A stretch of 64,000 bases of DNA from Sanderia malayensis (Eukaryota; Cnidaria; Scyphozoa; Semaeostomeae; Pelagiidae). The stretch spans positions 2,914,001 through 2,978,000 of the forward strand of contig RQOL01000824.1 in assembly GCA_013076295.1 (NCBI GenBank). The letters run 5' to 3'. The notes under the pieces were generated by a model. That model did not search any database. It was given only the letters and a program-made list of their open reading frames with translations, and had not been told where the DNA came from. Each line of letters opens with the position of its first letter. Position 1 is the stretch's first letter. Below, piece after piece: positions 25,101-38,239 of this stretch. Both the position numbers and the translations under genes were made by a program.

Positions 25101-28100
25101 CTCCTGCGCACTACCAACAAAGACGCCACTGCGCATGCTGACCACCTTTTTCTTCCGCATAACCTAGCCCTAACCCCTAACCCTAAGGCCAATGCCTCAG
25201 CCATTAGGCACAGCAATACGTCATATATGCTCCTGCGCACTACCAACAAAGACGCCACTGCGCATGCTGACCACCTTTCTCCTCCGCATAACCTAACCCT
25301 AAGCCTACCCCTAACCCTAAGGCCAATACCTCAGCCATTAGGCACAGCAATACGTCATATATGCTCCTGCGCAGTACCAATAAATACGGCACTGCGCATG
25401 CTGACCACCTTTCTTCTCCGCATAACCTAACTCTGAGCCTACCCCTAACCCTAAGGCCAATGCCTCAGCCATTAGGCACAGCAATACGTCATATATGCTC
25501 CTGCGCAGTACCCATAAATACGGCACTGCGCATGCTGACCACCTTTCTTCTCCGCATAACCTAACCCTAAGCCTAACCCTAACCCTAAGGCCAATGCATC
25601 GGCCATTAGGCACAGCAATACGTCATATATGCTCCTGCGCAGCACCAATAAATAGGCAACTGCGCATGCTGACCACCTTTCTCCTCCGCATAATCTAACC
25701 CTAAGCCTAACCCTAACCCTAAGGCCAATTCATCGGCCATTAGGCACAGCATTACGTCATGGATGCTCATGCGCAGTACCAATAAATAGGCAACTGCGCA
25801 TGCTGACCACCTTTCTCCTCCGCATAACCTAACTCTAAGCCTTACCCTAACCCTAAGGCCCATGCATCAGCCATTAGGCACAGCATTACGTCATATATGC
25901 TCCTGCGCAATTCCAATACATACGCTACCGCGCATAACGACCACCTTTCTCCTCCGCATAACCTAACCCTAAGCCTAACCCTAAGGCCAATGCCTCAGCC
26001 ATTAGGCACAGCATTACATCATATATGCTCCTGCGCAGTACCAATAAATACGCTACTGCGCATGCTGACCACCTTTCTCCTCCGCATTATCTGACCCTAA
26101 GCCTTATCCTTACCCTAAGGCCAATGCATCAGCCACGAGGCACAGCATTACGACATATATGTTCCTGCGCAGTACCAATAAATACGCTACTGCGCATGCT
26201 GACCACCTTTCCCCTCCACATAACCTAAGCCTAACCCTAACCCTAAGGCCAATGCATCGGCCATTAGGCACAGCATTACGTCATGGATGCTCATGCGCAG
26301 TAACAATAAGTAGGCAACTGCGCATGCCAACCACCTTTCTCCTCTGCATAATTTAACCCTAAGCCTAACTCTAACTCTAAGGCCAATACCTCAGCCATTA
26401 GGCACATTTTTACGTCATAGACGCTTCTTCGCAGTCATGATCTTAATCTGAAAGTGAACTCCACCAAGTGTGATTTTTTCTTTCAGTGAACTATCTAAGC
26501 AATATCGGAGTTGAGAAAACCTATGCACCGTTTACACTAATCTCTGTATACGTTGTGCTGTCATTCCTACAAGGAGGAGGAATCGGCTCCATGGGCTTGT
26601 TGAATAACATTCGCTCGTTTGTCTGGATAAATGTTCAGCAATACACAAGCAAAGCAGTTCAGGTGCAGCTATTCAGCCATCTGCACAGCCTCTCTTTGAG
26701 ATGGCATTTGTCAAGAAAGACTGGTGAGGTTATTCGAATGGTGGACAGAGGAGCTACAAGTATTGATAGTTTGCTAAGGTAAACATTGAATCGTTGGACT
26801 GCGGTGATTTTAGTTATTAATTGCTTGTTATTATTTATTTACTGATTGATGCTTTTGTGATTAAAATGATCGAGAGGTTGTAATATACCGTATTTCCTCT
26901 AATTAGCGCCCACCCTCTTTTAACCGCCCCCTCCAATAAGCGCCCACCCTAAAATCAAAAAATGTGAACTAATTCTTACATTTTCACTTTTTTGTTCAAA
27001 TAATTTTGCAAAATATTTTTCTATTTTTGCAACATATTTAATTAGCGCCCAGGAGCTTATTAGAGGAAATTCGGTAATAAGAATAGAAATTTATCATGCC
27101 GTGAACATGATTATTCGTGAGAGTGGCGTACTTCCCTTGAGCCTGGTTTCCATATAGTCGTTCAGCGTGGCTGAGGGTCGCTCAAAGTATGTATCTGTTT
27201 GATTTTTAATCCTTTCAGCGACCCTCGGCGACCAACGACTAGATGGGAACCAGGCTTTATTATCGGACAAATGAGAAGAGCGAGGAATTGTATTGGTTTA
27301 TATCCAATTGATTAATATGATCATGTTTTTCTTTTTAGCTATATACTGTTCCAGATTTTACCCACGATTGCCGATATTGTTGTTGCTGTTGTGTTTTTTG
27401 CTACCGCATTCAATGGCTGGTTTGCTCTCATCGTCTTTGTCACTATGCTCTTGTATCTTAGTAAGTCAAATCGTCTGTGTGTTTACCCCCTGTCCGCGCT
27501 TTCTATTGCAATTTGTTTAGTATGAGTTCCGCAAACTGCTACCGGGGGGCTGCGTGCTAGATATCTCTGTTATTGTATTGTCCTTGTTTATCAACAGTAT
27601 CCGAACTTTGCATTGATTCCCTGTTCTCGAGATAGCAGATGTTAACTGTACCTCTTTAAGTTCAACTTAATTAAGTTCAGCACTGTTATCTACTATTTTT
27701 TGTCGTAACTCCATCTTTTCTCAGTCGCTACAATTACCATCACGGAATGGAGGACAAAATTCCGACGAGACATGAATGAAAAAGACAATAAAACGAAAGC
27801 GAAAGCCGTCGACTCTCTTCTGAATTTCGAAACGGTATGATCCCTTGCATGACTTTACCCCCCGAACAGATTGCATTTGGCATTGTGTAGCAATGTTGTG
27901 GGAAATCCAACAGGGGGTCGTGAGGTATTGCTTTTGTTGTTGCTGTTGCCTAAGCATATTGTTTTATCTTGCATTTCAGGTGAAGTACTACAACAACGAG
28001 GCATTTGAAGTTGACAGATACACTGAAGCTATTGAGGATTATCAGGTATTTTATTTGCCAGATATTGCATTGTTATGAATTGTCTTTTCGGCACATTATC

Positions 28101-31100
28101 CTGATGCGTGTTTGTTTTGTGCAGTGTACAGTTTTGAGCTCCACGTTTATTTGTAGAACTGCCAATGGAAAGCTCTGGCAACGTTGAACCTGCTTAACAC
28201 TGCTCAGAATGTGGTCATCACGATTGGCCTTGTCATTGGTTTGCTTTACTGTAGTCATCTTGTAATGATGGGAAGACTGGAGGTTTGTGTTTGCATACTC
28301 TATGGCTTATTGTGTACATCTGAGCCTCAATGGGTCAAATACTTTGATACGTAAATAGGATGAGAATCTCATTCCAGTTAGCGATAGTTGTTGAGTCATC
28401 GAAGTTTTAGGCATAGACTTTGCGATTGTTTGATTCTGTTATTGCTTCACTCAGCGATTACTTGATTCTGTGATTGCTCGACTCTGTTATTGCTTGACTC
28501 TGTTATTGCTCGACTCTGTGGTTGCTAGCGTCTGTTTATATTTTCTGTCGATGTTCTTTAATGACTCTGAACCATATGTATCTGCTTCGTATAGCATTGC
28601 GTGTCTCTACCTTGTTTTTACTTGCCTTTTTTACAGGTTGGTGATTTTGTTATGTTCTTAACCTACATGAGACAGCTATACATGCCGCTGAATTACTTTG
28701 GAACATACTACAGGTTCATGCAAGATTTTTCATTCACCAATGTTAATATTATTGTATAGATGACTTACACGAACGACATTGCATATTGTAATTCTTCAAA
28801 CAATCGCCAGGATTTACACAGGGCCTTGTTTGAGGGGGCGTTTAAAAAGAGGCGTCTATTCGGAGTATTATATGGTGTACTCTTGTACACAACATACGTT
28901 GAGCTAAGAATAAAAGTTTATCATGTCACGAACAGGAGTGTTTATGAGGGCGACGTTTCGAGAGATACTGCTCCTATCATTGCATCTCTTGGCAGTATAG
29001 AAGACTATGTATATACCTATTCTTTAACTGTGTATATACCTATTCTTTAACTGTGTATATGCCTATTCTTTGACTGTATATACACCCATTTTACTTTGTA
29101 GAATGATTCAAGTTGCCTTCATTGACATGGAAAACATGTTTGACTTGCTGAAGGAAGAAGTCGAGGTGCGATACTTACGCATGCGCACACTTTGATACAA
29201 TATCATGTGTTATTTTTATGCGAAAATTCCAATCCTTACTTGAGGTAATGTGTCAATTGTTGTTATTAGATAAAAGACGCAGATGATGTTTCCATGCTGC
29301 AGCTGTCAACTGGCAAAGTTCAATTCAGAAATGTATCATTCGGCTATGACCCGAGGTAGGATAGAATACTCTATCTGGATTGTCTCATCCTGTTTGCAAC
29401 GTTTAATTTGTAGCCTATTGTACTGGATTTTATGTGAAGCAATAAAGTCTTTTAGCTTCTTCTCTGATAAAGTTAAAGAACATTTTGGCTTGGCTAGGAC
29501 AGCGGGGTTTTTGTGCTTCACCGTAAAAGCTCTATTAAGCCCCCCCCCCCTCTATTAAGCCTCCTCTCTATTAAGCCCCCTCTTTATTAAAAAGTATGAA
29601 AATTATTTTGCAGTTATTTTACACAAACATTTGTGGCAGTTTATTTAAGAATTTCATAAATCCTCATCGCTACTAAGTCCCCTTTAAAACATCAAAAATC
29701 CATTTTAATTAATTAATCTGTATATAATATGAGATTTTTAGCTCTTTGTTTTCCTTTTTCACAGCCGTCTTATCTTGAAGGATGTCTCATTTAATGTTCC
29801 ATCTGGCCATACAGTTGCATTGGTAACATTTATTTTCAATAATTATTGTCATTATCTTCTCTCTTTCTTTTTTCCGTCTTAATGATGTTCTTATTATTTC
29901 TCCCTTTCTTCTCTTTTTAGTTCTTATTTTGTTTATTCCTGTTATTTGTTTCTCAGTTTTTCTTAGTTAGTTCTTCTTTTTGCTCTTCTTCTCTTACTTC
30001 TCATTTCCGTTCTTCTCCTTTTATCCTTATTAGTTCTTTCATCTCTATCTTCATCATTCCCTTCTCAACAACTCTATGATTTTCTCCTGCTCTTTCTGAT
30101 TCTTTGTCCAATTATCTTCAGGTTGGGCCGTCTGGAAGTGGAAAGAGCACGATCATTCGACTTCTCTTCAGATTCTACGATGTTTACTCCGGCAGTATTA
30201 CAATTGATAACCAGAACGTTACAAACGTAGGGTGATCTATACATGCATATATATCATCAATATATATCACTTATGTTGGCAAACCTCTTTAACGCAATGC
30301 GCACGTCCCAATTATAGTTGTTCGCGTGGGCATATGAACGTATTGCACTTTTTTGCACGAAAGTTTGATTACTGCTCTGAAAAAAGCTTTATTGCAAGAA
30401 AATGTGCAGTAATCTACGTTAAATGCTTTTTATGACTTTTCAAGTCGAATTGTGTATCTTTATGTCTCAGAATGATTTTAATGGTGTTTCCTTCTAGGTT
30501 TCACAGAGTTCATTGCGACAACACATTGGAGTTGTTCCACAAGACACTGTCCTCTTCAATGATACTGTCAGGTAACTACGAATAATAAAAGCCACGATTG
30601 CTCCTTGTTGAATAACAACCTAATATAGCACCCATGAGGAGAATATTGTTCCATTCATCCCCGCCCTATCATGTACATTATTTTATTAGTCAATTATTTA
30701 CTTCTTTACAGGTATAATATACGATATGGCAGAGTTGATGCAGAGGCTGAGGAAGTCAACCAGGCAGCCCAAGCTGCTGATATCCACGATAAGATCGTCA
30801 CTCTGAAAGATGGTAAGCAGTAAAGTAATTTATTATTTTATAGCTTGTTGATCAATGTCTTTTTACAGGGGTGATTTATCAGTGCCTTCTAAGAGAATTT
30901 TAGCCAGTGCCTTCTAAGAGAATTTTAGCCAGTGCCTTCTGAGAGAGATTGGCCAATACCTTCTCAAGGGGGGGGGCTTTTTTTCATGCCTGATAAACAA
31001 AGTAGTTTTCCTGTACCTTCTCAGAAAAATGTCGTAGTTCTTCGTATTATGAGGCCTGAGACCTCGTATTTGCTTGCTAGAGCCAAGTTCTGGCTGGAAT

Positions 31101-32723
31101 TTTACTCAAGATTAAGCTTTATAAAGGCTACAGGAAGTAAATTAATGAAATTATTAGTCTGAACTTGCTGCTATTTGCAATTCATTCACTACCCAACTTC
31201 AATGTCTGGATATTTGGCTTTTTTAAAATCCTTGCAACTGTTATAGGGGCTTTTTCGAGGACTTAGGGCAGTTAGCCGAGGCCTGTTTAGAAGGATAATG
31301 GCCCCGTTGCTCTTGGAAAAAGTGCATCTATTATATGGCTATTACTACTCACTTATTTCAGGCTACAACACGATCGTTGGTGAGAGAGGCTTGAAGCTGA
31401 GCGGAGGAGAGAAGCAACGCGTTGCAATTGCTCGCACTATCCTAAAAGCCCCGTCTATTGTTCTATTGGATGAGGTACGTAAATGTTCAAGCAATTACTC
31501 GACTCACCGAGGCTAAATTATATACGCATGCATTCGTATATTTTTTTCTCCCGAGATGTGTTAGTTGCTGATAGACTTCTGTGTATACAAATACATTTTT
31601 TACGCTCTTTGTTCCTGCTATCAATCCTTTTTCTTGTTAGCTACTGTTTCAGCTTTTATTCTTGTTACTCATCTGCCTATTCAATTTTCAGATAGTCAAA
31701 ATAAATCTTTTTTAAGTTTTTCACCTGAAATGCTTTTTGTGAGAAGCTATTTCTACTCTCTGCATACACTCGAACCTCCGAATAGCGGCCATCTTAACTT
31801 CAAGTCAAGTGGTCATTATTGGGAGGCGGTCGCTATTTGGAGGTTGAGCTATACCATGGTAAAGAAGATTAGCGGCCGCGGGCGGTCGTAATCGAAGAAT
31901 GAGTAGTAGCATGTTAACCACAATGCCATAATGGGACTTTTGTTTTGTTAATAGGCGACCTCTGCGTTGGATACAAAGACCGAACGGAACATACAAGCGT
32001 CCCTTGACGAGGTCTGCTCAAATCGTACAACAATAATCGTTGCCCACAGGTAGGGAATTAATGCCAATACCACTGAACTTTAGAGAGATGCGTATATTGT
32101 GTTCACACTATTGAATGCACCAATGCCAGAAAACTTTGTATGGATTAAAACAACTTTGTGAAGAATTGTGTAAGGTTGAACCCCAGTTTAAGCAACTGGA
32201 AGTGTGCTTAATACAGTAAACACCCGCATGTAAGAACCAGTGAATTAAGATCCTTCCAGGCTGAAAACCCTGCTCAAAACAATAGAAAAGACAATAGGCT
32301 ATTGTATTTGAACAATAGGCTGGATGCAGAATTCACAGGCTCTTATATGCGGGTGTGTACTGTATGCAAATTGTAATAAGTTTTTGCTTTTTTTTGTTGC
32401 AGACTTTCTACTATTGTACATGCCGATCAGATTTTGGTTCTTAAGGATGGTGAAATCGTAGAGAGAGGAAGGTTAGTTGTTTGAATATCACAGCTAGCAA
32501 TTTCATACGAAAACCAGTAGATTTCAACGCTTTCCTATTGCCATCAGACAATACGTGTTGGTTTGTTATGTTGTGATATCTATTGATCTCATTGTTTTGT
32601 TCCAGGCACGAGGAACTGCTCGCTTTGAACAATCTCTACGCGGAAATGTGGATGCAGCAATTGCAATCTGCTGCAGATAATTCCGATTCGAGAAGCAGTG
32701 AAGATGAGCCGAGCAGCGATTGA
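22102..32723 (+). CDS. ABCB6: ABC transporter ABCB6 (HMT-1 type)
   Basis: Half-transporter for porphyrins and related conjugates in mitochondrial, lysosomal or plasma membranes. Nineteen exons: 22102-22806, 23050-23117, 23207-23298, 26487-26778, 27339-27460, 27725-27834, 27980-28045, 28157-28282, 28637-28713, 29102-29165, 29270-29355, 29765-29822, 30122-30226, 30498-30571, 30712-30812, 31362-31474, 31955-32049, 32403-32471, 32606-32723. This gives 846 aa (human 842). The N-terminal TMD0 is in exon 1 (LALVSWNN-W block). The core TMD has [11 protein letters not shown] and [20 protein letters not shown]. The NBD has Walker [11 protein letters not shown]-loop [12 protein letters not shown], signature LSGGEKQR, Walker B IVLLDE split from ATSALDT by an intron, and the H-loop IIVAHR. 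The first donor (CCA|GTAGAA) was chosen because the next exon needs phase 0; it is the least certain border. Introns carry many MITEs and a satellite. Confidence 0.95.
23681..24398. mobile_element. Element with ~55-bp imperfect inverted termini
   Basis: The left end, around GGTGACATGGTTTTGATATC and AAAGCTTACTGAAATATCAG, is mirrored at the right end by the reverse complement of TTTTAGTAAGCTTCTGGGAT and GTCAAAACCATGACACTTAC. About 0.7 kb, no ORF. A third partial copy of the arm lies at about 24280-24315. Non-autonomous DNA element in ABCB6 intron 3. Confidence 0.6.
24663..26434. repeat. 134-bp satellite array with telomere-like motifs
   Basis: About 13 head-to-tail units with a 134-bp period (one 128 bp), plus partial units at both ends. 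Each unit has CAGCCATTAGGCACAGC, an ACGTCATATATGCTCCTGCG segment, CTGCGCATGCTGACCACC, and then several CCTAACCCTAA runs. CCCTAA/TTAGGG is the metazoan telomere repeat. Short ORFs repeat in every unit on both strands as a consequence of periodicity and are not genes. It lies in ABCB6 intron 3. Confidence 0.9.
26887..27077. mobile_element. MITE, TACCGTATTTCCTCGATTAA family
   Basis: The left terminus TACCGTATTTCCTCTAATTA and the right terminus TTATTAGAGGAAATTCGGTA form an imperfect inverted repeat, with subterminal TTAGCGCCCA repeats. ABCB6 intron 4. Relatives are at 39701-40020 and, with diverged termini, 50713-50982. Confidence 0.75.
27064..27125. mobile_element. Solo left arm of the minisatellite-bearing MITE
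   Basis: TAATAAGAATAGAAATTTAT and the following bases match the left arm at 13871, but no array or right arm follows. It abuts the right end of the neighbouring MITE. Confidence 0.5.
27140..27256. mobile_element. Palindromic MITE
   Basis: AGCCTGGTTTCCATATAGTC at the left and GACTAGATGGGAACCAGGCT at the right pair almost fully, and pairing continues inward through GGGTCGCT/AGCGACCC. About 117 bp, a foldback element in ABCB6 intron 4. Confidence 0.7.
28910..29090. mobile_element. Half copy of the minisatellite-bearing MITE
   Basis: Left arm (AAGAATAAAAGTTTATCATG onward) and a short array of the TATACCTATTCTTTAACTGT unit. The right arm is absent and the array runs almost into the acceptor of ABCB6 exon 10 at 29101. 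Confidence 0.65.
30862..31275. mobile_element. Degenerate MITE related to the 50713 copy
   Basis: The interior GAACTTGCTGCTATTTGCAA and the following ACTTCAATGTCTGGA match the element at 50713-50982. A 25-bp unit, CAGTGCCTTCTAAGAGAATT plus TTAGC, is repeated three times at its left end. ABCB6 intron 15. Confidence 0.55.
32212..32364. mobile_element. MITE, TACAGTA-AACCCGCAT family, complete copy
   Basis: Termini TACAGTAAACACCCGCATGT and TATATGCGGGTGTGTACTGTA are inverted repeats. The core has CAAAACAATAGAAAAGACAA and CAATAGGCTATTG. About 150 bp, ABCB6 intron 17. TA at both ends suggests a TA target site. Confidence 0.75.
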
Positions 32724-33083
32724 GTCGATCGAGAAATTATCCACTGGAAAAACATGTTACTTTAAAATTTAACAGGGGAGTTAATTTATGCATTTATTTC
32801 ATTACATTATTTTATGTATGCGCATGTTGTTGCTTAAGAACTGGTGGTGCCACGCATGCACCTCTTTCTGCCTTGATGAACAATGTTGTTGTGGAAAATT
32901 GCATTTGTTGATGACGTCAATACGTTTGCTGTGGCAAGATGTATAGCTATGGCATGATCTGTGGTACACATTGTGATGTTATGTCTGATTTTGTAAAGCT
33001 TGTTTGTGCAGTGATTCTTGCATGGAGTGGAAGGAATAGTTTCGCAAGTGGTGTAATTATCTTGTTTTATGTCATAATTAAAA

Positions 33084-33233
33084 TACTGATAACTCGAACC
33101 TTGAGCTTGAGCTAACCTTTTTCAGTTATAGAGGGTTAGTAGACATTATTGGTAAATTCTTCCAAGGGAATACTGATTCAAAATATCCGTGGCTCGAGTT
33201 ATCGCGGGTTCGAGATAACGGGATTTTATTGTA
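33084..33233. mobile_element. MITE with TCGAGTTATC-like termini
   Basis: The left end TACTGATAACTCGAACC and the right end GGTTCGAGATAACGGGATTT form an imperfect inverted repeat. About 150 bp, no ORF, just downstream of ABCB6. Confidence 0.55.
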
Positions 33234-36230
33234 ATTGTATGGATATATATATTTCATGTTTTTAAACTTTCTTATCTCTTTTTTTTGTTTTTAGCTGTCA
33301 GTATGAATAAACCAATCCTATTTTAATATTGTTTGATATTATCATTTTTCTTTTTGTTTCATTGTTATATTTTATTATTGTTGCTACTGTCTCATTATCT
33401 ATTATTGATATCTTTATTGAATAAGACATGAATTATATTATATTCTTTGCTTTTTCTATCTCTCTTGTATGTGGTTGAACAAATGATTTAACCAGCTGCG
33501 TCTAAAATTTGCATTTCTTCTCAGAGATTCTTATCCTCAATTCTCTTTATCAATGTTTCCTTTGAAAATTTTCATTTTTTGTTATCACAGCTGTTATTGT
33601 AGCGCTCCGTAGCGCTCCGATACTTGTTTGCAAAGCAGTATTGATTCTTCTAATGAATTTCGACTTTTTCATATTAGAATTACCCACTCTCAATATAATG
33701 CAGTCAAAACATCGCACTGCTTGCAATGCTAATCTAGAACATATGTCTTTGTGTGAAACCGCATTTGAAACTGATTGTAGTATTTTTGATTCCCACTGCA
33801 GAGTGCCTGGAGATTAAATCTTGGTAGTTCTTTGTATACACTTGCCTTAGTTCATTGAGTGTATTGGCGAACAATAGCTCTGTGCATACTGCCACGAGGT
33901 AAGTAACGTATTTTTGGTTACAGATTTTAATTTTTATGAAAAAGGGATCTTTATAAGAAAGCAGTACTAGGGTTGTCAAAATGGTTAACAAAGTGCAGTT
34001 CTCGATTTTTGAAATTTAAGTAAGTCGACAAATTTTGATACTCGACATTTCAAGGAGAGATGCCCGCGCAGGCACGAAGTACTTAATATATTATTCATCA
34101 ACCTATGATGTTGAAAATGTTATGCATTAGCATCTCACTTTTGTGAGTGCTATGCTTCCTTGGTTAATATAAAACGTTTCAGTTGTTGCTAAGAAAGCCT
34201 TGAAAAGGTTTTAGTTTTGGGGTCGGGAAATTTCTAAGAATATTTGAGTATTGTTCTGCAGAGCTTATGTCTCAGTTGATACATGATACTATGTATCTAT
34301 GTATCAGCTAATAAATGTGTCTCAGTTGAGCCCCGTCTGGATTATATTTTCATATTATAATGCGATCAGATTTTCTTGGTGGAAAGCGCTGAGATTTTCC
34401 CCAGTTTTATAAGATTTTTAATTTTTAATAATATTTCGTACTTTTAGTCTCTTTATTTTCATTTGACTTGCAAGTTAGTTATTTTACTTGTCAGTTTTAC
34501 GTCTGAACAAGTCAACCTGTCGTTATTATTATTATTATTATTAAAATAATCTGGTGTTCAGAGCCCTTTCCGATGCTTAATCCCGCACAGAACTTGAACG
34601 TTTCTTGACAATTTCGTTTCAATTGTTATTTTCTTAACAGATACTCTAATTTATTCTGAGTTTGAGGTAAAGAAAATTGAATGTGTTGCATGTTTTGATA
34701 TTTGCCAAACAAATTCAAATATTCATGGTACTGATGACATTGACTGAATTTTCTCACCTGCGCCGAACTGACGAATGAAACAGTTGTGTTCCATGTTTGG
34801 TGTAAACGCATGAAAAATTAATATCTTCAGATTCAAACTGAATGTATTAGCAACGTCAACGTCCTTTACATCACAGTTGTTTTTTCACTACGCCTACAAA
34901 CACGAACGTAAGTAAAAATACTTTCTACTAGGGAGTTTTATACTTTTTTCTTAGCCTCGATAAGACTTTGGTGCTTTGGCTCGTTTAAATCTACGTTCCG
35001 GTACGTTTTACGTTTTATTACGTTTTGATACATTCTGTGTTCTAATACGTTTTCTCTTCTCATACGTTCTCCCTTCCAATACGTTCTTCCTTTCCTTTAC
35101 GTTCTTCGTTTTTATACGTTATCCGTTCTAATAGCAATACCTACAAGAAATATATGCGGAACTGTTTATTTAGCACGGAGTTTAGCTTTGTGAGCAACCG
35201 TTGAACCACAATGCAGCAACAAGTTTCCATTTTTACCAGCTCGTGCTAAGAACTTTGCATCAATTCAGGTGTTTTTGTAAGACCAATGTTCATAAGAAAC
35301 TGAGCCTTAGCCAAAAATATACGTATTTTTATAAAAGTTTGTGTATGCGTTGAATTTCCAGCCCAGAGTTTCTTATTTTTCCATATTATTCAGCCCCTGG
35401 TTTGTCTTCTTTTGCTTTTTATTTGTATGTTCCAATTTTCTTCTGCATGGCAGTGTCCAAACATAGTAAGTTCTTGATAAATCAACCAAGACCTCTGTAT
35501 CGAATGCGCCTGTAAATTTTATTGTTTTCTGATGTCATGTTGCTATTTTTTATTTCTCAATTGTTGCTGTTATTTTATTTCTCGAGTTTTGTTAAATTTC
35601 AGCATGCTTTGTTTCTCATGTTCGCCCTAATTTTTTATGCCAAGTCTCAGCCTGCCTAAGGTTGTTCTTCTTACAAGAAAAGCGTGTCGCCAATTGTTTT
35701 CCATTGTTTTGCGCAAATTTTTTCAAGGCAAATCTGTTTGCAAGCAATAAGTCGTTGGTTATACCAGGAGCTAACTAACGGGACTCTGAATTGAGACCTT
35801 GGAAAGTTTCATGGTTGGAAAGATTTTTTCGTAATCATGCTCAACGTTTTTTATACATAGTTAAATTGCATTCTTTTCTGGCAAACCTACATTGCATGAC
35901 TATGATTCATGGGAATAGTTGTTGGCATTTACAAGACAAAATGCGACAAACCTGAGACACGAAACATTTCAATTTCAGACCCGAAATGTTTTCTTACTAA
36001 GTGAACCTCTTTTGAAGAATATGAGACCTATTTATTATATGAGCTTTCTTATTTGCGGTTACTTACTGTATTTTCTCATTGACCAGTTCAAGGGTACAGA
36101 TGTTTAGTTTGTTTGAGTCACTAGGCATCGCCTGGTTTACCTGCATCTAATTCTATCGTTATTTTGTTTCATTTTGTTTTTTTGTATTTTTAGGTTTGCT
36201 TGAATAACACATGTCAAAACTAATAAACAT

Positions 36231-36309
36231 TCAATTGTCTATAGACAATGGTCAAACATTTTCAATTGTCTATAGACCATTGTCAACCATTTTCAATTGT
36301 CTATAGACC
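36231..36309. repeat. Palindromic minisatellite
   Basis: Three copies of TTCAATTGTCTATAGAC spaced about 35 bp apart, with linkers built from CATTGTCAACCATTTT. The first copy contains the perfect 16-bp palindrome ATTGTCTATAGACAAT. Confidence 0.7.
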
Positions 36310-38239
36310 TGCTCAGCTGCAATTTCCATTTCTATATGACTGCAAGTCGCTGTTTATTTGTACCAAATTATTTTGTCTGGTCCTCTTTTTGTTGTATTGT
36401 ATCGATGGTACCTGTAAAATTCAGGCGCCTCTCCCCAGAACCATTGAAAATCTAACCGGAACGAGGTTCTTAGAAGAATTACTTTAGTTTCATTTCTTTG
36501 CCTTCAATCCTGCTTCTTTCTTCTTGCATTGCCTTCCTTTCTTTTTCTTTCTACTTGCATCGGCTTCGATCTCCCTATTTGTAGGAAATGCATCACAAAT
36601 GGTCAAATAGCGGTGATGCAAAAGCAGCACAAGTAATAGTGCCACTAGACCTTTTGTGTCAGGCAGAGTAAAACTCACCCCCCCTCCACTGATAAGGGTA
36701 ATCTATTAAAGGGGGGTGGGCGGCTTTTCTTTTTCCGCGTTTTTCCTTAGTTCAACTTACGAGACATTTAATGATGCCAAAACTAAGTCGTGTTGTCATG
36801 CATCAAAATTGTTTTATTCTACTTTTCCCGCCATCTTATTGTTCAGGGTCAGCACTGTGATTGGTTACCCAGAGTCAGTTTTCCAGAAACCTTGTTGTTG
36901 ATTGGCTAAATACATTGTGGGTTGTCAGCAGTCTGATAATAAGCACAGGTTTTTGTCATATTCGCATTTCCCAAGTCGGTGCCTTAGTTAGATCCGTATT
37001 ACGTTAGCACATTTCGGATATCATCTTATGAGGGATATGTGAAGTAATGTTTGGCTAGTGATGTCTGGTTACGATATACATCAATAATTAACTTAGGTTG
37101 ATGATTGCATTAACTCAAGTTTAATATTTCATTCCATAGCCTTACCATAATATTTTTACCCAGTACTTAATAATAGCTTCATGGTAAATTGACTGACAAG
37201 AGATTGTATTTAATATAACCAACGTAAAGGCGTTTGTCAGGGACTTACCCATCTCTATGCATGGGATTTGCCTTCAATGATTATACTCGATTTGTTATTG
37301 TCTTCTTGCGTACAGACTCCATGAAAGCATTTGTTCAATCTTGGCCATGACTGTGTTCAGATTAATTTGTTTATTTATTCTAAATGCATTTAATTCATTT
37401 GATCAGATGTGTATTGTGAAACAACACCAGTAAAGAGTCCGTGTTTAGCTAAGAAGAATTAACTAACCTAACCTGCATTGAAGAGTTACCGTTCTCGCAG
37501 TACAACATACCTGGTATATAATAGCGACACAGGTTGGTAAATGTTTTTATGTATAACGCACTGATTTTGCTTTGCTTCCAGCTTCCTATTGTTTGATATA
37601 TAATATATTTGATATATTATCTTTCAAATATATAAAATATATTGCATAGATGATATATCAAATATATTATCTATCAAAACAACGGGAAGTTTTTGTACAA
37701 TAAATGGTAATTTTCTATTTGTAGAAGAGCTTGCTGCGAATTCATTTGAACCGTGCCACGGCGCATTGCCTTGAGTATCATTAAAATGGTAAGATTAATA
37801 GATCTTTGTAAAACTCCATGGTATCTTTCGCGATACAAGGATACAACGATTTTGATTGGAATGCCTTTGAGCAACGATGCTTTTTTAGCTGCACTGTACT
37901 TTTCTAATCTTCCATTCGATAAAGACCTCTGAGCAACGACCGCTAATAACTGATCTATTAGTTTTCTCTTCGTAGCTCTACAGTATCACTTTAATACCAC
38001 TACAACGACCTGCTACTTTCAACAGTGACCATCAAGAACTGACCTACTAGACTTTTCTTTGTAGCTCTACTGTATCGCTTTAGCTCCACTTCAGCGACCT
38101 GCTACTTTCAACAGTGACCATTAAGACTCGGGCAGTAGATGGTCGGTGTTTCGGATATTTCATTTTCAACTCGGCAATCCTTCGTTGATACTAGATTCCA
38201 TTCATTACCATTGTTAGATAACAGTTTTTACTCCAGGTC

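Larger units (their letters stand above)
32724..38239. other. Intergenic region between ABCB6 and the first channel gene
   Basis: 5.5 kb with no supported gene. It contains a MITE at 33084-33233, repeated ATACGTT-type pieces at about 34990-35120, a palindromic minisatellite at 36231-36309, AT-rich repeats at about 37595-37675, and an imperfect duplication of about 100 bp at 37930-38125. A 5' UTR exon of the channel gene may lie here, since CTCCAG precedes its start codon by 3 bp. Confidence 0.5.

Noticed and set aside
24700..26430. CRISPR-like regular repeats
   Set aside because: Whole units are repeated head to tail with no unique spacers, in an animal intron; this is a satellite.
24663..26434. 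Many 65-113-aa ORFs on both strands
   Set aside because: They recur every 134 bp and come from the satellite period.
36490..36678. 62-aa minus-strand ORF with hydrophobic stretch and Lys-rich tail
   Set aside because: Looks like a secreted basic peptide, but it has no ATG (starts at GTG) and no identifiable upstream exon.
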